Of a stretch of 47,629 bases of DNA, positions 23,231-32,192 are shown in pieces (position 1 is the stretch's first letter; each line of letters starts with the position of its first letter). This DNA comes from Streptomyces longispororuber (GTDB taxonomy: Bacteria > Actinomycetota > Actinomycetes > Streptomycetales > Streptomycetaceae). Both the position numbers and the translations under genes were made by a program. Location of the stretch: positions 1 to 47,629 of the forward strand of contig NZ_JAMOLN010000053.1 of assembly GCF_024448165.1 (NCBI RefSeq). The letters are read 5' to 3'. The notes below the pieces were generated by a model, which saw only the letters and a program-made list of their open reading frames with translations, ran no database searches and was not told the DNA's origin.

Positions 23231-26200
23231 TCACGACCGGAGCTGGACGCTCACTTGAACGTCGCTCGATGAGTGATCACGCTCCGGTCGTGCTGAAACC
23301 CGGTGGCGAGCCGCGGGTGCCGGCTCGCGCTGGAAAGCATAGATCGGCAGATCGACCGGGGCACCGGTGGCGAACACCCGCTCCCAGGCGATGGCCTGTC
23401 CCGCCACGTGCAGCGCGCCCAGTGCCCGGACCAGCGCCCGCACTTCGCCCAGGGGTTCGTCCGGGTCGCGCGCCGCGTCCTGCGACGCCACGAGGACGGC
23501 CGGTTCCCGCACGCACGACGCACCGGTCGTGGCGGGCGTCGCGGCGGGCCCGCACTCCACGAAGCGGCCCACCCCGGAGCGCTCCAGGGTGCGTACGGCG
23601 TCCGCGAACCGCCCGGTGTCGCGCACCCAGTACGCGGGGTCCGCCACCTCGCCGGCCGACGCCGGGCCGCCCGTCACCGCCGACACCCACGCGATGGACG
23701 GTTCGCGGAACGCGCACGCGGCGACGGCCCGCGCGAACTCGTCCGGCACCGCGCCCCGGTGCGGGGAGCGCAAGCCGCGCGACGCCGCGACGAGCCGTGC
23801 CGCGTCCGTCAGGCCGAGGGCGCCCGCCACGTGCGCGGCGGCCACCTCCCCCGCTCCGTGGCCGGCCACCGCGGACGGTGTCACGCCCCACGACTGCCAG
23901 AGCCGGTACAGCGCGACCTCGACGGCGAACAGGGCGGGCCGGGCGAACTCCGGTTCGTGGATCAGCGCCGCGTCGGGGCCGTCCTGCGCGGCGAACAGCA
24001 CCGCCACCAACGGCAGGCGCAGATGCGGGTCGAGCGCGGCGCACACCTCGTCGAGGGCCTGCCGGTACGCGGGGAAGTGCGCGTACAACTCCCGTCCCAC
24101 GCCGCTTTGCCGACCGTCCTGGCCGGGGAAGAGCAGGGCGAGGCCGGGTCCCGTGACCGCCGTCCCCGTGACGAGGTCGGGGTGGCCGCGGTCGTGGGCG
24201 AGGGCGCGCAGGGCCAGCGCCGCCTCCGCGGCCGACGATGCGACGACGCCGGCCCGGTGCTCCAGGTGGGGGCGGTGCCGGGCGGCGGTGTACGCCACGT
24301 CGGGGAGTCCCGCGTCGGGTGTGCCGTCGAGGCGGTCGGCGAGCCGGGCCGCGTTGTCCGCGCGGGCCCGTGCGGTGCGGCCGGAGACGGTGACGGCGAC
24401 CGGCCCGGCCGCGGCACGGCGCCGGCGACGGCCGGTGACGGCGCCCCAGTCGACGTCGGTGCCGTCGCACCACAGTGCGGCGGCCACGTCCTCCAGGGCC
24501 TGGCGGGCCGGGCGGTCGCGGTGGCCGGTGCTCAGGATGCGCGGCTGGTCGCCGCCGGCCCGGTCGAGGCCGCGCCGCAGCGCGAGGCGGGCCACCGGAT
24601 GCGGGGTGATCTCGACGACGCGCAGCCTCCGTCCGTCCGCGAGCGCGCGGGTGGCGTCGGCGAGGCGGGCGTGGCTGCGCATGCCGCGCGCCCAGTACCC
24701 GGCGTCGAGGTCCGCGCCGTCGACGTATCCGCCGGTGCTCGTCGACCAGAACGGGATCGTGCCGGGGCCGTTGCGCAACGCGCCCAAGGACCTTCTCAAC
24801 TCCGGTGCCAGGCAAGCACGTTGGGCGCTGCGCCGGGACCAGGCGGTGATCAGGCGGGCGCCCTCGGCGAGCGGCAGCGCGCCCGCGACGACCGCGGCCG
24901 CCACTTCGCCGGTGCCCTGTCCGAGGACGACGGTGGGCTCGACGCCCCAGGCGCTCAGGGTGCGGGCGACGGATGTCTGGAGGGCGAACAGGACGGGCTG
25001 GACGACGTCGGCGCGCGCCAGGCGCGAGGTGTCGGGCCCGGCGAGGAGTTCCGCGGTGACCGACCAGCCGGTGAACGGCAGCAGGGCCCGGTCGCAGGCG
25101 TCGAGCGCGGCCCGGAAGGCGGGTTCGCCGAGCAGGTCGCGGCCCATGCCGAGCCATTCGCCGCCGCGCCCGGAGAAGCAGTAGGCGAGCGCGTCCGGCC
25201 GGGCGGCGCCGGACCGGGCGTGCCGGTCGACATGGGTGCGCAGCGCGTCGGCCAGTTCGCCGGTGCGGTCGACGGTGGCGACGGTGCGGTGCGTGCCGGT
25301 GGCGCGGCCGAGGAGTTCGGGCGCGTACCAGGAGCCGCCCGCGCGGACCCGGCGGGTCAGTTCGTCGGCGGCCGCGCGCAGGCCGCTCGCGCTGTCGGCG
25401 GCGAGCGGGACGAACAGCCGTGGCCGGTGCGGGGGTTCTTCCAGGGTCACGTGGGTGCCGGTGCCGCTGACCACGGCGTGGCGGCGGGCGTCGCCCGGCC
25501 ACGGGGTGCGGTCGGCGCCGGTGTGCAGGCCGGCCGGGAGCTCGCCGTGGTGCAGGGCGAGCGCGGCCTTCGTCAGGGCCACGACGCCCACGACCCCGTC
25601 CGAGCCGCCCTCGCCCCCGTCGCCGACCTGGATCTCGGCGGGGGCGAGGGGCAGGATGCGGGCCGGGTCGTCCGCGGGGGCGCTGTCGCGGATCAGGGCG
25701 TGGACGCGGTCTCCGGCGGCGAGCGCGTCGGACAGCCGCCGCAGTACGAGGATGCCGCAGCCCTCGTCGCGTACGGAACGGGTGGTCCGCGGGCCGGGCG
25801 GCGCGCTGACGCCGCCCGCGAGGGCCAGGTCCGCCGCTCCGTCGCGCAGGGCGCGCACGGCGAGGTGGACGGCGGCGAGCGAGGAGCCGCAGGCGGTGGC
25901 GACGGCGAGCGGGTGGCCTTCGGGGACTTCGAGGGCGTGGGCGATGGCGACGGGGACCGTCGGCGCCGTGGTGCCCATGAACACACCGGTCCGGCCGTGC
26001 GCGACGGCGTCGTGGACGATCCTGGCGTCCTCCAGCGCGGCCCAGGAGGTCTCCAGGGCGATGGTCCGCGCGGGGTCGAGGCGGCGGGCCTCGGCGGCCG
26101 GGATGCGGAACAGGTCCGCGTCGAACCCGGTGACGTCGTCGAGGAAGCCGCCCGTGTCGGCGCCGTCGAGCAGGGCCTGCCACAGCGCGTCGGGGGTGTC

Positions 26201-26338
26201 GATGCCGCCCGGCAGCCGGCAGCCGATGCCGACGATGGCGATCGGCTCGGGATCGGGCGCGCGCCCGCGCTCGGGCTGCGCGGCGGGCGCGGGGTACTTC
26301 CAGACGGTCGGGTCGGTCGGGTCGGTCGGGGTGGGCAT
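23231..26338 (-). CDS. Degenerate KS-AT-AT type I PKS-like protein, predicted non-catalytic
   Basis: 1035 residues from ATG 26338 with GGAG six bases upstream. KS, about residues 34-330, begins EPIAIVGIGCRLPGG and keeps its cysteine (ATACGSS, C150), but the HGTGT segment is deleted and the second histidine region is also gone. AT1, about 385-660, has GQGTGE (G475) instead of GHSxGE; its serine is lost and the middle subdomain with the catalytic histidine is missing. AT2, about 740-960, has GHGAGE (G828) and a similar internal deletion. No ACP, KR or TE follows. The frame is uninterrupted. It lies 30 bp after a discrete ACP gene in the polyketide operon. A structural, tethering or substrate-holding role is inferred; recent decay is less likely given the intact frame. 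Confidence 0.88.
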   Translation of the reverse strand: MPTPTDPTDPTVWKYPAPAAQPERGRAPDPEPIAIVGIGCRLPGGIDTPDALWQALLDGADTGGFLDDVTGFDADLFRIPAAEARRLDPARTIALETSWAALEDARIVHDAVAHGRTGVFMGTTAPTVPVAIAHALEVPEGHPLAVATACGSSLAAVHLAVRALRDGAADLALAGGVSAPPGPRTTRSVRDEGCGILVLRRLSDALAAGDRVHALIRDSAPADDPARILPLAPAEIQVGDGGEGGSDGVVGVVALTKAALALHHGELPAGLHTGADRTPWPGDARRHAVVSGTGTHVTLEEPPHRPRLFVPLAADSASGLRAAADELTRRVRAGGSWYAPELLGRATGTHRTVATVDRTGELADALRTHVDRHARSGAARPDALAYCFSGRGGEWLGMGRDLLGEPAFRAALDACDRALLPFTGWSVTAELLAGPDTSRLARADVVQPVLFALQTSVARTLSAWGVEPTVVLGQGTGEVAAAVVAGALPLAEGARLITAWSRRSAQRACLAPELRRSLGALRNGPGTIPFWSTSTGGYVDGADLDAGYWARGMRSHARLADATRALADGRRLRVVEITPHPVARLALRRGLDRAGGDQPRILSTGHRDRPARQALEDVAAALWCDGTDVDWGAVTGRRRRRAAAGPVAVTVSGRTARARADNAARLADRLDGTPDAGLPDVAYTAARHRPHLEHRAGVVASSAAEAALALRALAHDRGHPDLVTGTAVTGPGLALLFPGQDGRQSGVGRELYAHFPAYRQALDEVCAALDPHLRLPLVAVLFAAQDGPDAALIHEPEFARPALFAVEVALYRLWQSWGVTPSAVAGHGAGEVAAAHVAGALGLTDAARLVAASRGLRSPHRGAVPDEFARAVAACAFREPSIAWVSAVTGGPASAGEVADPAYWVRDTGRFADAVRTLERSGVGRFVECGPAATPATTGASCVREPAVLVASQDAARDPDEPLGEVRALVRALGALHVAGQAIAWERVFATGAPVDLPIYAFQREPAPAARHRVSARPERDHSSSDVQVSVQLRS
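26306..26332. repeat. Three 9-bp repeats in the start of the KS-AT-AT gene
   Basis: GGTCGGGTC, GGTCGGGTC and GGTCGGGGT run in tandem and encode the opening P-T-D-P-T-D-P-T of the KS-AT-AT protein. Confidence 0.75.
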
Positions 26339-26368
26339 GGGGCGCTCCAGCCGGGGGGACATCCGCGC

Positions 26369-26650
26369 CTACCGCGCGAGAGGGGCGGCGAGTTTGCGCG
26401 TGACGAAGGCGTCGAGGGCGCTGACGGAGCGGAAGTGGTCGAGCTCCAGGTCATCCGCCTCGACGGTGATGCCGAATTCCTGCTCGACGAAGGAGACGAG
26501 CTGCATCGCGAACATCGAGCTCACGAAGCCGAGTTCGAAGATGTCGGCGTCGTCGTCGAGGGCGTGCACCGGGAAGAAGCGGGAGAGGTACTGCGCGATC
26601 CGGTCCCGGGTCCCACCGGTAGCCGTACCCCTGAGCGTGTCCTTGTCCAT
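26369..26650 (-). CDS. Discrete acyl carrier protein, FkbJ-like
   Basis: 93 residues from ATG 26650. The phosphopantetheine site lies in LGFVSSMFAMQLVSFVE, with the second serine aligned to the usual DSL serine. That pattern (GFVxSxFAMQLV) is characteristic of FkbJ-type carriers, which in known pathways hold glyceryl- or methoxymalonyl-derived units. The companion genes of that pathway (FkbH, FkbK, FkbI-like) are not in the window. It sits between the aromatase and the KS-AT-AT gene, suggesting it works with the latter. Confidence 0.85.
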   Translation of the reverse strand: MDKDTLRGTATGGTRDRIAQYLSRFFPVHALDDDADIFELGFVSSMFAMQLVSFVEQEFGITVEADDLELDHFRSVSALDAFVTRKLAAPLAR

Positions 26651-26750
26651 GGATGGTTCCGTCCTTCCGCCGTGTCGTCCGCGACCAGGCCGGTGCCGCC
26701 GGCGTCACCAGCCTGGTCCCCTCGGCTCGAGCGGGGCCGGAGCCTGGACA

Positions 26751-27716
26751 TCACAGCACGTGGATCGCCGATTCGGCGTGCTGCCGGGCCAGTTCGAGCG
26801 TGGCGGTGGAGTTCCGGCCGAGCGCCTGGCGCACGTAGCGGCGGGCCGTGGTCAGGTCGGCGGCCGGGCCCAGGACGCGCGTCACGGCCTCCTCGCGCAG
26901 CACCACGCTGTGCTGGGACACGACGGTGACGCCCGTCTCGTCGGGCACGACCGACCACTCGCCGGTGTGGGCCTCCATCAGGGCGGGCGTGGTCGTCTGC
27001 TTGTAGACGATGCGTCCGGCGTGCGGGAAGCAGATCCGTACCGACTCGGTGGTGTGGGTGCTGCCGTCGGCCGTCAGCGTGTCCATGGACATGATCTGGA
27101 CGCCGGGGCTGTCCTCGGTGAGGTCGAGGCGGGAGACGTGCGGGATGAGGTCGGGCCAGTCGCCCACGCGGTACAGGAAGTCGTAGACCAGCTCGGCCGG
27201 CCCGTTGATCCGTACGGAGTCCTCGAAGGACAGGACGAGTTCGTCCAGACGCGTCCAGCGCTCGGCGAGGCGCTTGATGTTGTCCAGTTCGGCGCGGGAG
27301 TTGGTGTCGCAGGCGCTCTCGACCCACGCCACGTCGTCGGGGCGGTCGCCGACGACCGTGAAGTCGTGCAGCAGCGTCAGCAGGCTGGTGCCGCCCGGCC
27401 GTTCCTCGACGATCCAGGTCCCGTACATGGTCTCGACGGGCGCCTGCGGCACGGTCTGCCGGAACTCGATCCGCCGCTCCTGGGGGTCCTGCACCCGCTC
27501 GGAGATCCACGAGCGGACCTCGCCGTTGGCCGTGGCCCACATCCGCAGCCGCTCATGCGTGCCGTCGAACTCAAGCCGTTCGACGTTCACGTTCGGCGGG
27601 AAGTACAGCGGCCACTGCACGGCGTCGGAGATCAGCCCGTAGACGACTCCGGCCGCCGCGTCCACCTGGACGGAGTGCGTGGTGCGATGCACCCGCCCGA
27701 TCGACACCACGTTCAT
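26751..27716 (-). CDS. Didomain polyketide aromatase/cyclase (SRPBCC fold)
   Basis: 321 residues with two successive START/SRPBCC domains: the first opens HRTTHSVQVDAAAGVVYGL and carries WPLYFPPNVNVE; the second carries VYDFLYRVGDWPDLIPHVS. Two-domain enzymes of about 315 residues (ActVII type) aromatise the first ring, C7-C12, of ketoreduced chains in type II pathways. The adjacent ActIII-like ketoreductase and the ActIV-like cyclase fit an actinorhodin-type sequence: C9 reduction, first ring aromatisation, then second ring closure. Confidence 0.92.
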   Translation of the reverse strand: MNVVSIGRVHRTTHSVQVDAAAGVVYGLISDAVQWPLYFPPNVNVERLEFDGTHERLRMWATANGEVRSWISERVQDPQERRIEFRQTVPQAPVETMYGTWIVEERPGGTSLLTLLHDFTVVGDRPDDVAWVESACDTNSRAELDNIKRLAERWTRLDELVLSFEDSVRINGPAELVYDFLYRVGDWPDLIPHVSRLDLTEDSPGVQIMSMDTLTADGSTHTTESVRICFPHAGRIVYKQTTTPALMEAHTGEWSVVPDETGVTVVSQHSVVLREEAVTRVLGPAADLTTARRYVRQALGRNSTATLELARQHAESAIHVL

Positions 27717-27762
27717 GTCTTCCTCACTTCTTTGACAGGGACAGAAACAGAGACGGAGATAA

Positions 27763-27786
27763 GGACAGGGACAGGGACAGGGTCAG
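27763..27786. repeat. Hexamer GGACAG repeats at the ketoreductase stop
   Basis: Three tandem GGACAG units followed by a near-copy GGTCAG that contains the ketoreductase stop (27783-27785). Degenerate copies continue to about 27733 within the 66-bp gap to the aromatase gene. Confidence 0.75.
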
Positions 27787-28565
27787 TAGTTGCCGAGTCC
27801 GCCGCAGACGTTGAGCGCCTGTGCGGTGATCGAGGCGGCGGGCTCGGAGGCCAGGTACGCGACCAGGGCGGCCACCTCCTGGGGCGTGGAGTAGCGGCCG
27901 AGCGGGATCTTCGCCTCGAACTGCGTCTGCACGTCCTCCTCGGTGGTGTCCCAGGCGGCCGCGTAGCCCTGCCGCACCCGCTGCGCCATCGGCGTCTCCA
28001 CGTAGCCGGGGCAGACCGCGTTGACGGTGACGCCGTGCGGGGCGAGCTCCCGGCCGAGGGCCTTGGTGAAGCCGACGACACCGTGCTTGGAGGCGCTGTA
28101 GGGGGCGCCGAGCAGGACGCCCTGCTTGCCCGCGGTGGACGCGATGTTGATGATCCGCCCGTACGCGGCGTCGGCCAGGCCGCCGTTCTTGATGACCTCG
28201 CGGGTCACCAGGAACACGCTGTTGAGGTTGGTGTCGATGACGTCGTACCAGAGGTCGTCGGAGAGGTCGGCGGTGACGCCGCCGCCGCTGCGCCCGGCGT
28301 TGTTGACGAGCACGTTGACGGGTCCGTACGTCTCCACGGCCGCGGCCACGAGGGCGCGCACGGAGTCACGGGAGCGCACGTCGGCGGCCTGCCCCGCGAC
28401 GTCGAGGCCCTCCGCGCGCAGGTCCGCGACGGTCTGCTTGACGTCCTCCTCGGTGCGGGCGCACAGGAAGACCCGGTGCCCGGTGCGGGCGAGCTGGCGG
28501 ACCGACTCCAGGCCGATGCCGCTCGTGGCTCCGGTCACCAGGGCGACGGGGTGGTTGTCGGGCAT
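27783..28565 (-). CDS. Type II polyketide ketoreductase, ActIII-like
   Basis: 260 residues from ATG 28565, directly after the hydroxylase stop. An SDR enzyme: NADPH site TGATSGIG, the N of the NNAG block, and the Y-x-x-x-K of PYSASKHG. The ending LNVCGGLGNY and the segment NIASTAGKQG are nearly identical to ActIII-type C9 ketoreductases. It reduces the C9 carbonyl of the nascent poly-beta-ketone and so directs C7-C12 folding, which points to an actinorhodin-type or anthraquinone-type skeleton. Confidence 0.96.
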   Translation of the reverse strand: MPDNHPVALVTGATSGIGLESVRQLARTGHRVFLCARTEEDVKQTVADLRAEGLDVAGQAADVRSRDSVRALVAAAVETYGPVNVLVNNAGRSGGGVTADLSDDLWYDVIDTNLNSVFLVTREVIKNGGLADAAYGRIINIASTAGKQGVLLGAPYSASKHGVVGFTKALGRELAPHGVTVNAVCPGYVETPMAQRVRQGYAAAWDTTEEDVQTQFEAKIPLGRYSTPQEVAALVAYLASEPAASITAQALNVCGGLGNY

Positions 28566-28566
28566 G

Positions 28567-30342
28567 TCAGTGCTCCTCGAAGTCGTGGGTGGTGGCGCGC
28601 AGGGTGGGGGCCGGCTCGCGCCGTGCCTCGTCGGCGAGCGGGACGGGGGCCACCAGCGGGGCCAGGGCGCGGCGCAGGGCCGGCCGGGTGAGCAGGGAGC
28701 CGCGGGCCGCGACGTAGCCGTCGGGGCGGACGAGGATCCAGGCGCCGGGGCGCAGGCCGAGCGCGGCGCGCAGCCGCCGGCCGGGGTCGGCGAGCGGCGC
28801 GGGGCCGTCGGAGCCGGTGCCGCCGACGGTCCGCACGGACAGCCACTCGCCGTACTGGGCGGCTGCCGTGACGGCGACGCCGACGGGGACGTCGCCCGGT
28901 CCGCGGCCGCCCGCGGCGAGCAGCAACGCCCAGCGCGGATCGCGCAGTTCGGCGCGGTAGGCCTCGAAGGCCGGGGCGGCCGGGTCGAGCGGTCCTGGCG
29001 CCGGGACCGCGGCGGCGCGGGCGCCCGGGCCGGGAGCGCGGGCCGGCTCGCGGGCGCTCATCAGGACGGAACCGGTGTCCGCGAGGTGGGTGAGCGCGTC
29101 GGACTCGGGGGTGGTCAGCGACGACGTGCCGTAGTCGATCTTCAGGCCCGACATGCCGCCCAGCACCTTGCGCTGCACGGCCCGGCGCAGCGGCCGCATG
29201 GTGTTCACGACGCGCAGGGCGATGGGCAGGACCACGCCCGCGAGCGCGTTCTTGAACTGGACCAGGGTGGTGGCGGTGCGGGTGGAGCCGAGGAGTGCCG
29301 CGCCGATCGGGACGCGCTCCTCGCTGTAGGTCTCCAGCAACTCCCGTCCGGCGTGGCCCTGTTCGACCATGGCCAGCTTCCAGGCGAGGTTGTACGCCTC
29401 CTGGATGCCGGTGTTCATGCCCTGCCCGGAGGCGGGGCTGTGCACGTGCGCGGCATCGCCGGCCACCATGACCCGGCCGTCCTGCATCCGCTCCACCATC
29501 CGCTGCTGGAAGGTGAACACGGACGTCCAGGTGGCCGTGCCGACCCCGATCCGGTGGCCGAAGCCCGCGCTGAGCTTGGCGGCGAGCAGTTCCTCGGTGC
29601 GGCCGGGCCCGGCCGCGGCCGTGGTGGGCACGGTGTCCAGGATCCGCCAGTGTCCTTCGCGGGCGAAGGGCACCATCATCAGGGCCTGGCCGCCGGTGTG
29701 CGTCCAGTAGATGCTGTCGGGCTCCACCTCGGTGTCGACGGGCACGTCCGCGAGCATCCACGTCTCGCTGCTCTCGCCGACGAGTTCGAGGCCGAGGCGT
29801 TTGCGTACGGTGCTGTGGCCGCCGTCGCAGCCGACCAGCCAGGAAGCCGTGCACACCTCTTCGCGGCCGTCGGCGTGCACCAGGTTCGCGCGCACCGCGG
29901 CGGCGTCCTGGGTGAGGTCCGCCAGGCGCACGCCCCATTCGACCCGCACCCCGAGCCGGGCCACCGCCGCGCGCAGCGCCGCCTCGGTCTCGGTCTGCTC
30001 GATGATCAGCGTGAAGGGGTAGCGGGTGGGCATCGTCGCGTAGTCGGCCCGCAGCCGCACCCGGCGCCGGCCCCCCGCGTACATGGTGAACGCCTGGTTG
30101 CGGCGCCCGCGGGGCAGCACGTCGTCGACGACGCCCATCTGGTCGTACGTCTCCAGGGTGCGCGGATGAGTGGCGACGGCGCGGCTGGTGGCGGCCGGTC
30201 CCGGTGCGGCGTCGATCAGCCGCACCCGCAGTCCGCGGCGGGCGAGTTCATGGGCGGCGGCCAGTCCGACGGGGCCCGCGCCGACGACCAGCGCCTGGGT
30301 CGCGGGGGCGGGCTCGGCCGGCCGTCCGGCGGGGTTCACCAT
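28567..30342 (-). CDS. Class A flavin-dependent aromatic hydroxylase
   Basis: 591 residues from ATG 30342. FAD site VVGAGPVGLAAAHELARRG, DG motif LVGCDGGHSTVRK and GD motif VAGDAAHVHSPASGQGMNTG. The long C-terminal portion (about residues 400-591) matches the thioredoxin-like tail of RdmE/PgaE-type polyketide hydroxylases. Such enzymes hydroxylate or oxidise angucycline, anthracycline and related aromatic polyketides. It lies between the ligase and ketoreductase genes in one transcript, so a polyketide substrate is likely. Site of oxidation is not predictable here. Confidence 0.93.
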   Translation of the reverse strand: MVNPAGRPAEPAPATQALVVGAGPVGLAAAHELARRGLRVRLIDAAPGPAATSRAVATHPRTLETYDQMGVVDDVLPRGRRNQAFTMYAGGRRRVRLRADYATMPTRYPFTLIIEQTETEAALRAAVARLGVRVEWGVRLADLTQDAAAVRANLVHADGREEVCTASWLVGCDGGHSTVRKRLGLELVGESSETWMLADVPVDTEVEPDSIYWTHTGGQALMMVPFAREGHWRILDTVPTTAAAGPGRTEELLAAKLSAGFGHRIGVGTATWTSVFTFQQRMVERMQDGRVMVAGDAAHVHSPASGQGMNTGIQEAYNLAWKLAMVEQGHAGRELLETYSEERVPIGAALLGSTRTATTLVQFKNALAGVVLPIALRVVNTMRPLRRAVQRKVLGGMSGLKIDYGTSSLTTPESDALTHLADTGSVLMSAREPARAPGPGARAAAVPAPGPLDPAAPAFEAYRAELRDPRWALLLAAGGRGPGDVPVGVAVTAAAQYGEWLSVRTVGGTGSDGPAPLADPGRRLRAALGLRPGAWILVRPDGYVAARGSLLTRPALRRALAPLVAPVPLADEARREPAPTLRATTHDFEEH

Positions 30343-30361
30343 GGTCTGCTCCAGGGTCGAT

Positions 30362-30385
30362 GGCGGGGCGGGGCGGGGCGGGGCG
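30362..30385. repeat. Five-base GGGGC repeats
   Basis: At least four tandem GGGGC units in the 85-bp gap between the ligase stop and the hydroxylase start. Probably slippage; it would form a very G-rich single strand. Confidence 0.7.
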
Positions 30386-30427
30386 TGGGGCGCACGCGGA
30401 CGGTCACGAGGGGCGTCGCGCGGCAGG

Positions 30428-32032
30428 TCAGGCGGCGGCCCGGTGTCTCAGCTGGGTGCGCACGGAGCGTCGTTCGGGTTTGCCGGTGGGGGTGCGCGGC
30501 ACGGCGTCGATGGCCTCGGCGAACCGGATCTGCTCGAAGGCGGCGAGGTGCTCGTTGGCCCGGTTGGTGATCGAGTCGAGGACGTCGAGGATGCCGAGGC
30601 CCGGCAGGGCGTCGTCGGGGAAGCCCGATCCGGCCGCGGCGCCGTCGGCGAGGATGATGCCCGCCCAGACCAGCGCGCCGTGCTCGGCGTCGGGCCAGTC
30701 GGCCACGATGCAGTCGGCGACGCGCGGGTCCTCGCGGATGACCTGCTCGACGCGGCTGGGCGCGACGATCTCGTTGTCGTGCTTGAAGACGTCGGCGAGC
30801 CGGTCCACCAGGCGCAGGGCGCCGTCGTCGTCCAGGTAGCCGACGTCGCCGGTGGAGAACCAGCCGTCCGCGTCGATCCTCGTCTCGTGCCCGCCGTCGA
30901 GATATCCGGCCATCACCTGCGGCCCCCTGACCTGGACCTCTCCGGTCGACCAGACGTCGACGGGGCGGCGCGTGGTCAGGTCGACGAGCCGGCACTCGGT
31001 GCCGGGCACCACGCCGCCGACCATGCCGGGGCGGTAGCGGTCGGGCTGCTGGCAGTGGGTGAGCGGGGAGAGTTCGGCCATGCCGTAGCCCTGGATGACG
31101 GGCACGCCGAGCCGTTCGCGCAGCGTGGTCGCCGTCTGCGGGGCGAGCGCCGAACCGCCGGACAGGACGGCGGTGAGCTGCGGCCCGGGGTGGACCGCTC
31201 CGGCCAGCCGCCCGTCGTGGGCCAGGGCGTGCAGCCGGGCGGGCAGGCCGTAGTAGTGGGTGGCGCCCGCCTCGGCGGCGACGGCGAGCGACGCGACGGG
31301 GTCGGGGTCCTGGCACAGCACCTGGCAGGCACCGGCGTACAGGCCGGAGTTGAGGTGCATCACGTGGTACAGCGGCAGGTGGTTCAGGGTGACCGAGCCG
31401 GTGTCCAGGCGGTGGGCGAGGGCGATCTGCTTGGCGTTGGCGACGATGTTGCGGTGGGTCAGGAGCACGCCCTTGGGGCGGCCGGTGGTCCCGGTGGTGA
31501 ACTGCACGCAGGCGACGGCGCCGGGGTCGGCCGGCGGCGTTCCGGTGGGGCGGGCGGGCGCGCCGGCCAGCGCCTCGTGGAGCGGCACGGTGCCGGCGGG
31601 GACCACGCCGTCGGCGGCGTCGGTGACGACGACGGCGCGCAGCGCGGGCAGCTCGGCGCGCAGCTTGGCGAGCAGCCCCGCGGTGGCGGCGGGCACGAGG
31701 GCGACCTCCACCCGGGCCGTGCCGAGGACGTGGCGCAGCCCGTCCTCGCCGACCAGCGGGTTGACCAGGACGACGGTGGCGCCGCTGCGGGCGGTGCCGT
31801 AGTAGGCGGCGGCGAAGACCGGGTCGAGGACGCCGGCCACGCCGACGCGGGCGCCGGCCGCGCCGCCGAGCTCCTGGTCCAGGTAGGCGGCGATCCGGTC
31901 GGCCCACGCGTCGAGTTCGGCGAAGCCGACCGAGCGGGTCGCGGTGCGGATCGCGATCCCGTCCGGGTCGCGCCGGGCGGCGCGCCGCAGCAGTCCGTCG
32001 ACGGGGAAGTCTGGGTGGGCGAAGTTCGACAA
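30428..32032 (-). CDS. Acyl-CoA/ACP ligase (ANL superfamily)
   Basis: 534 residues from a TTG at 32032, which has a strong ribosome site (GGAGGAGA); no ATG nearby is as well placed. Cores: FTTGTTGRPKGVLLTH, GYGMAELSPL, STGDVGYLDDDG and the catalytic lysine in PTGKPERR. This is the long-chain/aryl-CoA-ligase branch of the ANL family rather than an NRPS A domain. It could activate a starter acid, or the finished polyketide acid for transfer to the peptide, but the substrate is not readable. It is the first gene of the leftward ligase-to-KS-AT-AT operon, and SARP-type heptamers lie 67 bp upstream. Confidence 0.88.
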   Translation of the reverse strand: MSNFAHPDFPVDGLLRRAARRDPDGIAIRTATRSVGFAELDAWADRIAAYLDQELGGAAGARVGVAGVLDPVFAAAYYGTARSGATVVLVNPLVGEDGLRHVLGTARVEVALVPAATAGLLAKLRAELPALRAVVVTDAADGVVPAGTVPLHEALAGAPARPTGTPPADPGAVACVQFTTGTTGRPKGVLLTHRNIVANAKQIALAHRLDTGSVTLNHLPLYHVMHLNSGLYAGACQVLCQDPDPVASLAVAAEAGATHYYGLPARLHALAHDGRLAGAVHPGPQLTAVLSGGSALAPQTATTLRERLGVPVIQGYGMAELSPLTHCQQPDRYRPGMVGGVVPGTECRLVDLTTRRPVDVWSTGEVQVRGPQVMAGYLDGGHETRIDADGWFSTGDVGYLDDDGALRLVDRLADVFKHDNEIVAPSRVEQVIREDPRVADCIVADWPDAEHGALVWAGIILADGAAAGSGFPDDALPGLGILDVLDSITNRANEHLAAFEQIRFAEAIDAVPRTPTGKPERRSVRTQLRHRAAA

Positions 32033-32098
32033 CGCTCGTTCTCCTCCGGCTCCGGCTGGGCGGCGTGCGCCACTTGACGCACTCACCGTCCGCCGGGC

Positions 32099-32127
32099 CG
32101 CTTGAGGAATCTTCGAAGAGCGCTCGA
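32099..32127 (-). promoter_or_regulatory. SARP-type box before the ligase operon
   Basis: On the minus strand TCGAGCG (32127-32121), TCGAAGA (32116-32110) and TCAAGCG (32105-32099) are spaced exactly 11 bp. The plus strand also has TCGAAGA and TCGATCG 11 bp apart (32113-32130) ahead of GAGAGT, a possible -10 for the divergent NTF2-like gene. Two SARPs are encoded at 37418 and 40751. Confidence 0.65.
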
Positions 32128-32192
32128 TCGGCGCCACAGAGAGTGTCGGCATCCAATCCAACGGAACGGTGACGAAGGGACAGGGGCGAGCC

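Noticed and set aside
23231..26338. Idea that the KS-AT-AT gene is a frameshifted or mis-assembled PKS
   Set aside because: The frame is continuous, the retained motifs stay in register, and serine-to-glycine changes at both AT sites cannot be produced by indel errors.
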